DNA of 7,314 nucleotides from WS-7 sp035635575 (GCA_035635575.1 DASQAV010000044.1:1-7314), one strand, 5' to 3'; shown: positions 1 to 7,158, counted from the stretch's first letter. Notes: a model not told the origin generated them from the letters alone. Program-made: numbers and translations.

Positions 1-1660
1 TCAGCTCCTCCTCGGAGAGGGGGATGAGGATGTCGGCATCCGCGATCGACCACTCCTGCCACGCGCCGCGGTAGTACCAGATGTCCGGCGGAGGCTCTCC
101 CTGGTACTGCTCGAGCGCGCGTTCCACCGCTTCGTGGCACATGCGGTGGGTTCCGTGCGGGTCGGAGAGGTCGCCCGCGACGAGCACGATGTGCGGCCGC
201 ACTTCCTCGAGGAGCTCCTGGATGATCTCCACGTCGCGGGAGGTGATGGGATCCTTCCGGACCTGGCCGGTCTGGTAGAAGGGAAGGTTGAGGAATCGCG
301 CCTGATCCGGCCTGAGGTCCAGCGTCTGGATCGCCGACAGGGCTTCCACCTCGCGGATCCGGCGCTTCAGCATCAGCACGGCGTCGCTGTCCACCTGCCC
401 GGGCTCCTTGCGCGCCAGAAACTCCTCGACCTCCCGGAGCAGGGGACCCAGCCTCGCGCTCCCGTAATCGAAATCCTGCGCCGTGCGTCTCACGAAATCC
501 AGGTAGCGGCGCACCTCGTGGTCGAAGACCGCGATGTTTCCGGAGGTTTGATAGGCGACCAGGACCTCGTTCTGGTTCTGGTTCAGCTTTCTCAGGATGC
601 CGCCCGCCGAGATCACGTCGTCGTCGGGATGCGGGGAGAAGACGATGATCCGCTTTCCCTGCGGGAGCTTGCTCTTGCCGCGCACCTTCGCGCTCAGGGC
701 GTTGAAGACGTTTCCGTTGAGGTCCCCGGCCGAACCGTAGCGAAGGAGAAGCGATCCCAGGTGGTGCTCGCGGTAGTCCACGTCCGCCAATTTCAAGACC
801 GACTTGCGCGTGACGCCGCTCAGCCAGGTGACCGCCTCGAGCTCCATCCGCGCATCCCAGGCGATCTCGCCCAGGAGCCAGGGGGTCTTCCGTCTCGTCA
901 GCTCGGCGGCCGCGGCGGCATCGAGGTAGACGGTGGCGTTCGGATGCCCCTGCAAGAAGGTCGCGGCCACGGAGCGGTCGACCTCGCCCTCCACCGCGCG
1001 CTTCACGATGTGGGCCTTGTGCTCCCCGGTCGCGAGGAGCGCGATCTCCCTCGATTCGAGAATCGTGCCGACGCCCATCGTCACGGCTTCGGTGGGAACG
1101 TTCTCCGCGCCGAAAAAGTCCGAGGCCGCGACACGGCGCGTGATGGAGTCGAGGACCACGAGCCGCGTGCGCGACGTCGCGCTGGAGCCCGGCTCGTTGA
1201 ATCCAATGTGGCCCGTCTGGCCGATGCCCAGGATCTGGAAGTCGATCCCTCCGGCCTCGGCGATCGCCTGCTCGTATTCCCGCGCGTGGGCCTCGATCTT
1301 CCCGCGCGCGAGGTCGCCCCGGGGGATGTGCACGTTCGCGGGGTCGATGTTGACGTGCTCGAAGAGGTTCTCCCACATGAAGCGGTGGTAGCTGTGCAGG
1401 CTCTGGGGAGACATCGGGTAGTACTCGTCGAGGTTGAAGGTCACGACCTGGGAGAAGTCGAGCCCTTCCTCGCGGTGGAGCCGGATCAGCTCCCGGTAGA
1501 TCCCGATGGGGGTGGATCCGGTCGCGAGCCCGAGGACGGTTCTCTTGCCGGCGGCGCCCCGCTCTCGGATGAGGTCCTGGATGCGCCGGGCGACGCGACG
1601 GGCGATCCCGTCGTAGGTTTCATCGATGACGACCGGCACCCGCTCCGGACCCTCGCGCAT
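1..1660 (-). CDS. NagB-like glucosamine-6-phosphate deaminase fused to PIG-L/LmbE deacetylase, 3'-truncated by window edge
   Basis: About 553 codons are present; the C-terminus lies beyond base 1. Residues ~13-295 are a NagB/isomerase-type domain, with the sugar-phosphate loop GLATGSTP, FNLDEYYP (Asp78, equivalent to E. coli NagB Asp72), GHIGFNEPGSS (His151, Glu156, equivalent to His143, Glu148) and GEHKAHIVKRAVEG. Residues ~337 onward are a PIG-L/LmbE Zn-dependent N-deacetylase domain, with HPDDD at 344-348 and a later His cluster HGTH at 502-505, the usual metal ligands. This two-domain architecture (~640-660 aa) is known from Bacteroidetes and others, usually annotated simply as glucosamine-6-phosphate deaminase. 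NagB converts GlcN-6-P to Fru-6-P and ammonia; a PIG-L partner suggests GlcNAc-derivative deacetylation first (inference). The position of E. coli Asp141 is Thr149, and that of Arg172 is Asp181. The start at 1660 is preferred for an AGGA 5 nt upstream; an in-frame ATG at 1720 would add 20 residues but has no clear ribosome site. It follows the 961-aa gene on the same strand. Confidence 0.9.
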   Translation of the reverse strand, partial: MREGPERVPVVIDETYDGIARRVARRIQDLIRERGAAGKRTVLGLATGSTPIGIYRELIRLHREEGLDFSQVVTFNLDEYYPMSPQSLHSYHRFMWENLFEHVNIDPANVHIPRGDLARGKIEAHAREYEQAIAEAGGIDFQILGIGQTGHIGFNEPGSSATSRTRLVVLDSITRRVAASDFFGAENVPTEAVTMGVGTILESREIALLATGEHKAHIVKRAVEGEVDRSVAATFLQGHPNATVYLDAAAAAELTRRKTPWLLGEIAWDARMELEAVTWLSGVTRKSVLKLADVDYREHHLGSLLLRYGSAGDLNGNVFNALSAKVRGKSKLPQGKRIIVFSPHPDDDVISAGGILRKLNQNQNEVLVAYQTSGNIAVFDHEVRRYLDFVRRTAQDFDYGSARLGPLLREVEEFLARKEPGQVDSDAVLMLKRRIREVEALSAIQTLDLRPDQARFLNLPFYQTGQVRKDPITSRDVEIIQELLEEVRPHIVLVAGDLSDPHGTHRMCHEAVERALEQYQGEPPPDIWYYRGAWQEWSIADADILIPLSEEEL

Positions 1661-1748
1661 GGGTTTCCTATCGGTCGCGGATGGGGCTTCTACACCTATC
1701 TCGACTACCGGTCGCGTCATGCGCCGGTAGGGTGAGCCAAGCCGGCCC

Positions 1749-4634
1749 TCACTTCAAGATGATGATCCGCCCCTCGTACCGGCCATCGGTCGTCTCGACG
1801 CGATAGAAGTACACGCCGGAGGAGAGCTTCTCGCCCCGGTCTCCCTTCCCGTTGAACGCGTATTCGTGGTCCCCGGCGGGGAGCCGGGCGGCGTCGAGGA
1901 GGGTCCGGACGCGGCGGCCCTGGATGTCGAAGAGGAACACCTTGCCGGGACCCTCGCGGGCGGTCGAAAACGTGAGCCGGGTCGCCGGATTGAACGGATT
2001 CGGCGCGAAGGCGGGCGCCGCCGACAGACGCCTGCCGTCGATGAGCAGATCCAGGTCGGAGCAGAAGAGACGCCCATCCATGGCGGCTCCGGAGATCTGC
2101 GCCGTGAGATGCGTCGTGTGCCCGATGTCACTGAAGAGGGCGGCGACGTCCGCCGCCCTGAAGCAGAGCCGTGTCCCCGTCTTGCCGTCGCGATCCGCGT
2201 CTCCGGCGACCACCATCTTGCCGTTGGGGTAAATCTCTCCGATCGAACCGGTGCCCTCGGATCGAAGAACGACGGTGAAGGGGTCGATCAGGACATTCGG
2301 GTCCTGAACGCCCTCGATCGTGACGCACAGCCCCGCGTCCCCCGGCCTGTACTTTCCATTCGGGACCGATGCCTGCACCTCCACGCTGGGAGGCACCGGG
2401 AACGGGTTCATGAACAGGCCGATGTTCAGGGGAGCGGTGCCGACGAGGTCGGGGCGCCCGTCCTGGTTCATGTCTCCGATGGCGAGCCCCTGCGCATAGC
2501 GGCCCCCCAGAAATCTCGGGCTCGCGAAGGCGCCGTTCCCGATTCCGAGAAACACCGCCAGTCGCACGCGATCGACGTCGCTCACGACGAGGTCTTGAAT
2601 TCCGTCCCCGTTCAGATCGCCGTTGGTGATCGCGAATATGAAGGAGATCGGCTCCGGGCTCGCCAGAGCCACGCCCGGCTCGAAGGTGCCGTCTCCGTGG
2701 CCCGCGAACGTCTGCACCGTGCTGGGGCTCTGGAGGTCGGCGACCGCGATGTCCGTCTTGCCGTCTCCATTCCAGTCGCCGGCCGCGACCGAGAAGGGAT
2801 AGCCCCGTACGAAGGTCTCGACGGCGTCCCCGAACGTGCCGTCACCGAGGCCGGGCAGCACGATCAGCGCACCGTTCAACCCTCCGCGCTCGGGATCGAC
2901 CACCGCCGCATCGGGGCGGCCGTCCACGTTGAAATCGCCCACCACGAGACTGTTGGGCCGGAAGCCCGCGGGAGAGTCATGCTTCGGGGCGAAGGATCCC
3001 TTGCCCGTGCCGAGGAGGACGGACACGGTCCCTGCTTCCTTGTTGTTGGTGATCAGGTCCAGATGACCGTCCCGATTGAAATCCTCCACGGCGATACCCC
3101 CGGGCCCGGCTCCGGTCGCGTAGCGCGTCCCGGCGAGGAGGGTCCCGTCTCCTTTACCCAGGAGCACGTCCACGGCCGCTCCAGCCACATCGGTGACCGC
3201 GACGTCCATTCTTCCGTCTTCGTTGAAATCGCCGGCCTCGATCGCCCCATCCTGCCCGGACACCGGATAGGGAACTCCGGGGGCGAGATTGTCCTTTCCT
3301 TCGTTGAGGAATACCGAGATCTGCGGCTGATCCTCGTGCGCCGCGATGATGTCCAGCATCCCATCGCGATTCAGATCCGCGAGGCGGACCCCATGGATGA
3401 AACCGGCCAGGCTGTAGCGTATCGAGCCGTCGTTCACGGGCAGGTTGACCGAGAGCGTCACGTTTCGCTGCTGCGTGCTCACGCCGTCCGTGAGCGAGAA
3501 GGAGGCTTCCGCGGTGCCGACGTCGCACAAGGTCGGGCTCAGCGTGAGCAGGGCGGAAGCGCCCCCTGGCCTCGAATACAGCTCGCGGAGAGCGACGTAC
3601 TTGGGGCCCGAGACCTTGGCAAGGTGGAGGATTCCTCCATCGGGATCGCCTGCCTGGAGGGCCACCGTCGAGGTCTGCCCCGCCCCGAGGGTCATGGGGG
3701 ACAACGGTCGCAGAAACGGCGGGTGGTCCCGGCCCCGCGCGACGGTGATCCCGAACGTTGCCGCATCCGAGGCCGCTCCGTCGCCGACGCTCAAGGTTGC
3801 CGTGGCCGACCCGGCGTCGGAGGCGAAGGGGGCCACACGGATCTCCCCGCGCGCGGTCCCGGCTCCGCGATCCAGGGTCGTCACATACAGGTAGGGCGGA
3901 CCGGAAACCTTCGCGAACGAGAGCGGCTGTCCATCGGGATCATTGGCCACGAGCGGCTGGATGGCGTTTTCCCCGGTCGGCACGGCCATCGCGATCGGCG
4001 GCGTGAGCCGCGGGCTCTGATTGGGACCGCCTCCGGCACGGAACGCGAGACCGTCGGTGTCGAACCAGTCCGTGCCGAGAACGAGCGTGTTGGGATAGAG
4101 GCTCCCGCCACACAAGGAGGCGAACTCGGTCATCTCCCTCCCCGGACCGTTGAAGTCCCCGGGCGCGATCTGAAGGGAAGGCGTCCCGGAACCGGCGTAC
4201 ACGGTGAGCGTCCCCAGCAGATACCTTCCGGCCGGAAGCACGAGGCTGGTCGGCGTGAAGAAGAGCCCGCTCGCGAAATTCACGCTGTCGGATGGAAACG
4301 GCGAACCCACCGGTCCCATCTGGGATACCAGGTTCGTGTAGGCGGAATAGCCCACGGTCCCGCCGGTCGCCTCGAGATTGACGTGGTAGGCGAACAGGGT
4401 CAGGGGCTTCTCGGGCTCGTACTGGCAGATCGTCCCGGATCCGTCGCGGTTGTGCGCCGTGTCCAGCCAGATGTTGATCACCGTCGGCCCGATGGCGTGC
4501 ACCTCGTCGGCCGCGGTGTGCGCCCCGTCACCATTCGAATCCAGAAACATGTACTGAGCGCCGGCAGGCGAAGCCAGAAGGAGCGCGATCGGCAAGCAGA
4601 GAACGAGGGCGGAGCGGGACGGCTGCCTTCTCAT
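1749..4634 (-). CDS. Secreted FG-GAP/VCBS seven-repeat beta-propeller protein with C-terminal FlgD-Ig/T9SS-type domain
   Basis: 961 aa. Layout: signal peptide 1-26 (basic MRRQPSR, hydrophobic core, cut at AGA|Q); a dockerin/EF-hand-like calcium loop DSNGDGAHTAADE at 32-44 within a cohesin-like ~200-residue N-terminal region; two tandem Ig/cadherin-like modules of ~98 residues, each with DPDG...AKVSGP.Y (Asp232 and Asp330); seven FG-GAP/VCBS repeats with D-x-N-x-DG loops starting at Asp 420, 469, 518, 567, 620, 673 and 721; a further domain ~745-869; and a C-terminal ~92-residue domain (NPFNPATRLTF at 879, then LFDIQGRRVR, SSGVYFYRVE and IIILK), typical of FlgD-Ig/type IX sorting tails. It should be exported and surface-attached or released; the ligand is unknown. 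The start is supported by GGAG 8 nt upstream and by the signal peptide. No enzyme motif was seen, so adhesion or a structural role is inferred. The closest alternative is a generic integrin-alpha-like repeat protein. Confidence 0.93.
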   Translation of the reverse strand: MRRQPSRSALVLCLPIALLLASPAGAQYMFLDSNGDGAHTAADEVHAIGPTVINIWLDTAHNRDGSGTICQYEPEKPLTLFAYHVNLEATGGTVGYSAYTNLVSQMGPVGSPFPSDSVNFASGLFFTPTSLVLPAGRYLLGTLTVYAGSGTPSLQIAPGDFNGPGREMTEFASLCGGSLYPNTLVLGTDWFDTDGLAFRAGGGPNQSPRLTPPIAMAVPTGENAIQPLVANDPDGQPLSFAKVSGPPYLYVTTLDRGAGTARGEIRVAPFASDAGSATATLSVGDGAASDAATFGITVARGRDHPPFLRPLSPMTLGAGQTSTVALQAGDPDGGILHLAKVSGPKYVALRELYSRPGGASALLTLSPTLCDVGTAEASFSLTDGVSTQQRNVTLSVNLPVNDGSIRYSLAGFIHGVRLADLNRDGMLDIIAAHEDQPQISVFLNEGKDNLAPGVPYPVSGQDGAIEAGDFNEDGRMDVAVTDVAGAAVDVLLGKGDGTLLAGTRYATGAGPGGIAVEDFNRDGHLDLITNNKEAGTVSVLLGTGKGSFAPKHDSPAGFRPNSLVVGDFNVDGRPDAAVVDPERGGLNGALIVLPGLGDGTFGDAVETFVRGYPFSVAAGDWNGDGKTDIAVADLQSPSTVQTFAGHGDGTFEPGVALASPEPISFIFAITNGDLNGDGIQDLVVSDVDRVRLAVFLGIGNGAFASPRFLGGRYAQGLAIGDMNQDGRPDLVGTAPLNIGLFMNPFPVPPSVEVQASVPNGKYRPGDAGLCVTIEGVQDPNVLIDPFTVVLRSEGTGSIGEIYPNGKMVVAGDADRDGKTGTRLCFRAADVAALFSDIGHTTHLTAQISGAAMDGRLFCSDLDLLIDGRRLSAAPAFAPNPFNPATRLTFSTAREGPGKVFLFDIQGRRVRTLLDAARLPAGDHEYAFNGKGDRGEKLSSGVYFYRVETTDGRYEGRIIILK

Positions 4635-4703
4635 GGTGTGCGCTCCTTCAAGAAGTAGTCCCGGTGATGGGAAAGGCGACCGGGTTGGCCGGATAACTCA
4701 AAT

Positions 4704-4732
4704 ATTGTAGCAGCTACGGGATGGCGATGCAG
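4704..4732 (-). promoter_or_regulatory. Possible sigma70-like promoter for the FG-GAP protein
   Basis: On the minus strand the hexamer TACAAT (4704-4709) matches 5 of 6 bases of the -10 consensus and sits in the only AT-rich patch of this gap, about 70 nt before the ATG at 4634. The -35 at 17 bp spacing (CTGCAT, 4727-4732) is poor, so the call rests on the -10 box and its position. The predicted leader is ~60 nt and carries the GGAG ribosome site. Confidence 0.4.
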
Positions 4733-4811
4733 CACGGCCGCCGCAGCCGGGAGCGTCACCGACACCGTGGCGGTCGTGAAGTAGGGGGATCCCTTCGCGA
4801 CGAGATTCGAA

Positions 4812-4835
4812 GGGCGGGCGCTCCGGCGTCCGCCC
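4812..4835 (-). terminator. Hairpin just after the O-methyltransferase stop codon
   Basis: A 10-bp stem (one G-U pair) closes a 4-nt loop: arms 4812-4821 and 4826-4835. It begins 4 nt after the methyltransferase stop at 4840-4842, in the position of a rho-independent terminator. The sequence following on the minus strand begins TTCGAATC, only weakly T-rich, so termination may be inefficient or the hairpin may act as a 3' end stabiliser. Confidence 0.5.
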
Positions 4836-4839
4836 GCTT

Positions 4840-5541
4840 CTATTTCGGGTCCGCCGTCACCAGGGCGAGCGAGAATCCGTCGTAGCCCTTCGTCCCCACC
4901 GTCTGGATCGCGGTGGCGCTCACGCGCGGCTCCGCGGACATCATCTCGAGGAACCTGCGAACGCCCCGGACGCTCTCGTCCGTGGAGTCCGCTTCGATCA
5001 CCGCTCCCTCGCGCACCACGTTGTCCACGAGGATGAGGCTCCCGCGCCGCGAGAGCTTCAGGGACCACGTGAAGTAATCCGGAATGGAGGCCTTGTCCGC
5101 GTCGATGAAGATCAGGTCGAAGGGCCCGGCACCCTCCCGGGCCAGCTGCGGCAGCGTGTGGAGCGCCTTCCCCAGCCGCACGTCCACGATGTCGGCGAGG
5201 CCCGCCCGCGCGATGTTCGCGCGCGCCACCTCCGCGTGCTTCGAATCGAATTCCAGGGTGATCAGGCGCCCATCCTTGGGGAGCGCGCGGCCCATCCAGA
5301 TCGTGCTGTACCCGCCCAGGGTGCCGATCTCGAGAATGGCGCGGGCGCCCTGGAGCCGCGCGAGGAGATGCAGGAGCTTTCCGAGATTGGTCGAGACCTG
5401 GATCTCCGGCAGCCCCGCCTTGGCGCTCGCCTGGAGAGCCGCGTCCAGCGCGGGATCGGAAGGCGAGAGGAGGCCCGAAACGTAGCGATCCACCGAGGTC
5501 CAGAGATCCTGCCCGATCACCCGCTCCGCCGGAGGCGTCAT
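4840..5541 (-). CDS. SAM-dependent O-methyltransferase, caffeoyl-CoA OMT-like (COG4122 family)
   Basis: 233 aa, the usual length for class I cation-dependent O-methyltransferases. The SAM motif I is LEIGTLGGYST at 70-80, followed by the acidic ribose-binding residue Glu97 (TLEFDS). The divalent-metal ligands of plant CCoAOMT (Asp163, Asp189, Asn190) align with Asp147 in FIDADK and Asp173-Asn174 in LVDNVV, with the same 26-residue spacing. The family transfers a methyl group from SAM to a hydroxyl of catechol-like or other small substrates; the true substrate here cannot be told from sequence. The protein is cytoplasmic, with no signal peptide or membrane segment. The start at 5541 has AGGA 7 nt upstream. 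It is divergent from the PH-domain gene and separated from the secreted protein by ~205 bp with a hairpin, so it is probably its own unit. A longer overlapping open frame in this stretch (4631-5578) is Arg/Gly-rich and lacks motifs. Confidence 0.92.
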   Translation of the reverse strand: MTPPAERVIGQDLWTSVDRYVSGLLSPSDPALDAALQASAKAGLPEIQVSTNLGKLLHLLARLQGARAILEIGTLGGYSTIWMGRALPKDGRLITLEFDSKHAEVARANIARAGLADIVDVRLGKALHTLPQLAREGAGPFDLIFIDADKASIPDYFTWSLKLSRRGSLILVDNVVREGAVIEADSTDESVRGVRRFLEMMSAEPRVSATAIQTVGTKGYDGFSLALVTADPK

Positions 5542-5642
5542 GGCGACATCCTAACCCACAAGTGGATTGCGCCTCCACCGCGGATCGGCGATCGTAGGCG
5601 TCCGCGCGTAATACGGGCGCGCCTCATGGAGGAGGGATCCGC
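5542..5642. promoter_or_regulatory. Divergent intergenic region between methyltransferase and PH-domain genes
   Basis: This 101-bp gap must carry the promoters for two divergent genes. No hexamer pair close to the sigma70 consensus is visible on either strand. A small near-palindrome CGTAATACG (5607-5615) flanked by GC-rich sequence sits roughly 30 bp before the plus-strand start and could be an operator, but it is too short to claim. Confidence 0.3.
5628..5636 (+). promoter_or_regulatory. Ribosome binding site fixing a GTG start
   Basis: GGAGGAGGG lies 6 nt before the GTG at 5643. It is a strong Shine-Dalgarno sequence and selects this GTG as the start of the PH-domain gene, since no ATG in frame is better placed. 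Confidence 0.75.
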
Positions 5643-6155
5643 GTGGGCTACATCGACAGGAGCTTGGTCGAAGGAGAACGAGTGCTCTACCGGGCGCGGC
5701 TCCACTGGGTTGTGCTCTTCTGGCCCATCCTCGTCGCGTCCGCCATCGGCGCGCTCGGCGTCGCCTTCCTGGTCGTGGTGGTGGTTCCTTCCCTTCGGCC
5801 CCATGGGTTCTCGGCGGCTCTGGGCGTGGTGGGGCTGCTCCTCTTTCTCGGGGCCCTGGCCCTGATCGGAAGCGCCATGGTGGCGCGGAACGCCACGGAG
5901 ATCGCGGTCACGAGCAGGCGGGTGCTCATCAAGACCGGGATCGTGAACCGGCGGACTCTGGAATTACTCCTGGTCCGCATCGAGAGCATCGGCGTGAACG
6001 AGCCTCCGCTCGGGCGAATGCTGGGATTCGGCACCGTGGTACTCCGCGGAACGGGCGGGACCCCGGAGCAGTTCGACCGGATCGCGAATCCCCTCGAATT
6101 CCGGAAGCAGGTTCAAAGCCAGGTGGAAGGGGTCCTGGCGGCCGTCACGCGTTGA
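5643..6155 (+). CDS. Two-TM bacterial PH-domain (bPH2/YdbT-like) membrane protein
   Basis: 170 aa from a GTG start chosen by the strong ribosome site. There is a short cytoplasmic N-terminus, then two membrane segments at about 21-48 (HWVVLFWPILVASAIG...) and 57-80 (FSAALGVVGLLLFLGALALI), joined by a short loop. Residues ~82-165 are a single bacterial pleckstrin-homology domain with the family hallmarks: TEIAVTSRRVLIKTGIVNRR, then LELLLVRIESI, the PPLGRMLGFGTVVLRGTGG strand-turn, and ANPLEFRKQVQ helix at the end. This matches DUF304/bPH2 proteins, whose molecular role is mostly unknown (membrane stress or envelope functions have been suggested). The PH domain should face the cytoplasm. It is the first gene on the plus strand, divergent from the methyltransferase, and is followed by a hairpin, so it appears monocistronic. 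Confidence 0.92.
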   Translation: MGYIDRSLVEGERVLYRARLHWVVLFWPILVASAIGALGVAFLVVVVVPSLRPHGFSAALGVVGLLLFLGALALIGSAMVARNATEIAVTSRRVLIKTGIVNRRTLELLLVRIESIGVNEPPLGRMLGFGTVVLRGTGGTPEQFDRIANPLEFRKQVQSQVEGVLAAVTR

Positions 6156-6161
6156 CGGTCG

Positions 6162-6184
6162 ATTTCCCCGGAGCGTGGGGAAAT
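6162..6184 (+). terminator. Perfect 8-bp hairpin after the PH-domain gene
   Basis: ATTTCCCC (6162-6169) and GGGGAAAT (6177-6184) form a perfect stem with a 7-nt loop, 6 nt after the stop codon. An outer pair, GGTCGA at 6157-6162 with TCGACC at 6194-6199, overlaps it. There is no T tract behind it, so it is a terminator or 3'-end hairpin by position more than by full motif. Confidence 0.45.
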
Positions 6185-6466
6185 TACAGGCGCTCGACCC
6201 GAACCCGGGCGAAGGATTCTACCCCTCCGCCGTCAGGGGGGCGGCAAGCGAAACGTAGGGATTGGGCGCAAGTACGGTTGTATTTCGTAGGAGTATACCC
6301 GACCGAAATCAGCTAAGTTCCTTCCCCACAGCAGCTCCGCACCCCGGAACCCCGGATCGGGGAAAGACCTTCTCCGTCAGGGGAGGCGGGAGTATCTTTC
6401 CGGCGTCCTGCTTTCGCGCAGGTGGATTCATCATGCGGTGGTCGGGCTGAAGAAGAGGAGGGCACG
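6185..6466 (+). other. Non-coding upstream region of the lipoprotein gene, with repeats and hairpins
   Basis: No gene is supported here. It contains two near-identical direct copies of CCGTCAGGGG.GGCGG (6230-6244 and 6374-6389, differing by one inserted A), a small hairpin CCCCG/CGGGG near 6350-6362, and a hairpin CCTGC/GCAGG at 6407-6422 shortly before the lipoprotein start. TATACC (6294-6299) and TATCTT (6393-6398) resemble -10 boxes but lack credible -35 partners. A five-codon frame MRWSG (6433-6450) ends before the ribosome site; nothing shows it is translated. The real promoter of the lipoprotein gene is likely somewhere in this stretch. Confidence 0.5.
6455..6462 (+). promoter_or_regulatory. 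Ribosome binding site deciding the lipoprotein start
   Basis: GAGGAGGG lies 4 nt before ATG at 6467. It places the start at the signal peptide MNTSFRVLAAAG rather than at the in-frame upstream start at 6422, which would put a charged Glu-rich stretch before the export signal. Confidence 0.75.
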
Positions 6467-7018
6467 ATGAACACATCGTTCCGCGTTCTAGCGGCAGCGG
6501 GCATTCTGGTCCTGGCGGTATCGGGGTGCGGAAAAGGAAAGGATGCGGCGTCGGCGTCCGGTGTGCACAAGGGAGACGTCGCGAAGTCCGGCTCGAAGTC
6601 GGTGAAGGGCACCAAGAGCATGAAGTCCGGTGCCGCGTCGCGCGGCAGCGACAAGGAGAAGACCAAGGCAATGACGGCCACCGCGTCCCGCGCGGTCGCC
6701 CACAGCGGCGTCCTCACCTCCGAGGACAACGGCGTGGAGATCGATCTCCGCCAGGGTCAGGTGGTGACGGTGGTTCTCGACTCGAACAAGGTGAGCGGCC
6801 TGGCCTGGGTGCTTGTCGAGCCCGCGGGATCCGTCGTCGTGATGCAGGGAAGCCCCGCGTATTCCACGAGGAGCGGGAAGCGCGGAAGCGGCGGCACCGA
6901 GACCTGGCACTTCCGCGCCGCGAAGCCGGGCCATCAGACGGTGAAGATGGAGTACCGCCGGAAGTGGGCCACCAGCATGCCCGAGAGAACCTTCCGATTC
7001 GACGCCAACGTGCGCTGA
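6467..7018 (+). CDS. Lipoprotein with chagasin-like (inhibitor I42) domain
   Basis: 183 aa. The N-terminus is a type II signal peptide with lipobox AVSG|C, so Cys21 should be lipidated. Residues 22-75 are a Lys/Ser/Gly-rich low-complexity linker. Residues ~78-183 resemble the chagasin/I42 cysteine-peptidase inhibitor fold: NGVEIDLRQGQVVTVVLDS, a first loop ending in GLAW (Trp114), then GSGGTETWHF (140-149), AAKPGHQTVKMEYRRKW (151-167) and a final TFRFDANV strand. Chagasin family members usually show NPTTGY.W, G.GG and RPW in the three loops; here the first is SNKVSGLAW and the third RKW, so the fold is recognisable but the inhibitor loops are changed. If active it would sit on the envelope surface or in the periplasm and block C1-type cysteine peptidases; binding is unproven. 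No peptidase gene lies in the window. The gene stands alone between hairpins. Confidence 0.85.
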   Translation: MNTSFRVLAAAGILVLAVSGCGKGKDAASASGVHKGDVAKSGSKSVKGTKSMKSGAASRGSDKEKTKAMTATASRAVAHSGVLTSEDNGVEIDLRQGQVVTVVLDSNKVSGLAWVLVEPAGSVVVMQGSPAYSTRSGKRGSGGTETWHFRAAKPGHQTVKMEYRRKWATSMPERTFRFDANVR

Positions 7019-7048
7019 GGCGCACGGCGAAGACGACATCCCTCAGGG

Positions 7049-7083
7049 CCGAGTCGCGGAGGTAACCGCCGCCCGCGACTCGG
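7049..7083 (+). terminator. 10-bp inverted repeat after the lipoprotein gene
   Basis: CCGAGTCGCG (7049-7058) and CGCGACTCGG (7074-7083) pair perfectly around a 15-nt loop that itself can form GCGG/CCGC. It starts 30 nt after the stop codon and is followed by a modestly T-containing tract (ATTCAATTCC). It is best read as the terminator of the lipoprotein transcript. Confidence 0.6.
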
Positions 7084-7158
7084 ATTCAATTCCCCAAACT
7101 TCCCTCAAGTCTTCCGCTTCGCGTTCCGATCTTTCTGAGGAGACGTGCAGGGTGCAAC

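Noticed and set aside
134..1735. 533-codon open frame on the plus strand
   Set aside because: It is exactly antisense to the NagB-PIG-L gene, rich in Arg, Asp, Val and Gly, with no domain motifs; the minus-strand frame has clear family motifs. Long antisense frames are expected in GC-rich DNA.
1866..4658. 930-codon open frame on the plus strand
   Set aside because: It is antisense to the FG-GAP protein; its composition is a shadow of the repeated D-x-N-x-DG codons, with no recognisable domains and no good start context.
4631..5578. 315-codon minus-strand frame overlapping the methyltransferase
   Set aside because: Arg/Gly/Ala-rich sequence without motifs; the overlapping 233-aa frame carries the full SAM and metal-binding motif set.
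6224..6300. Possible cyclic-di-GMP-type riboswitch in the lipoprotein leader
   Set aside because: A few short GC hairpins and a GNRA-like GAAA are present, but the conserved core bases of the family could not be found.
6433..6450. Five-codon leader peptide MRWSG before the lipoprotein gene
   Set aside because: It has no run of regulatory codons and no strong ribosome site of its own; it is too short to support.
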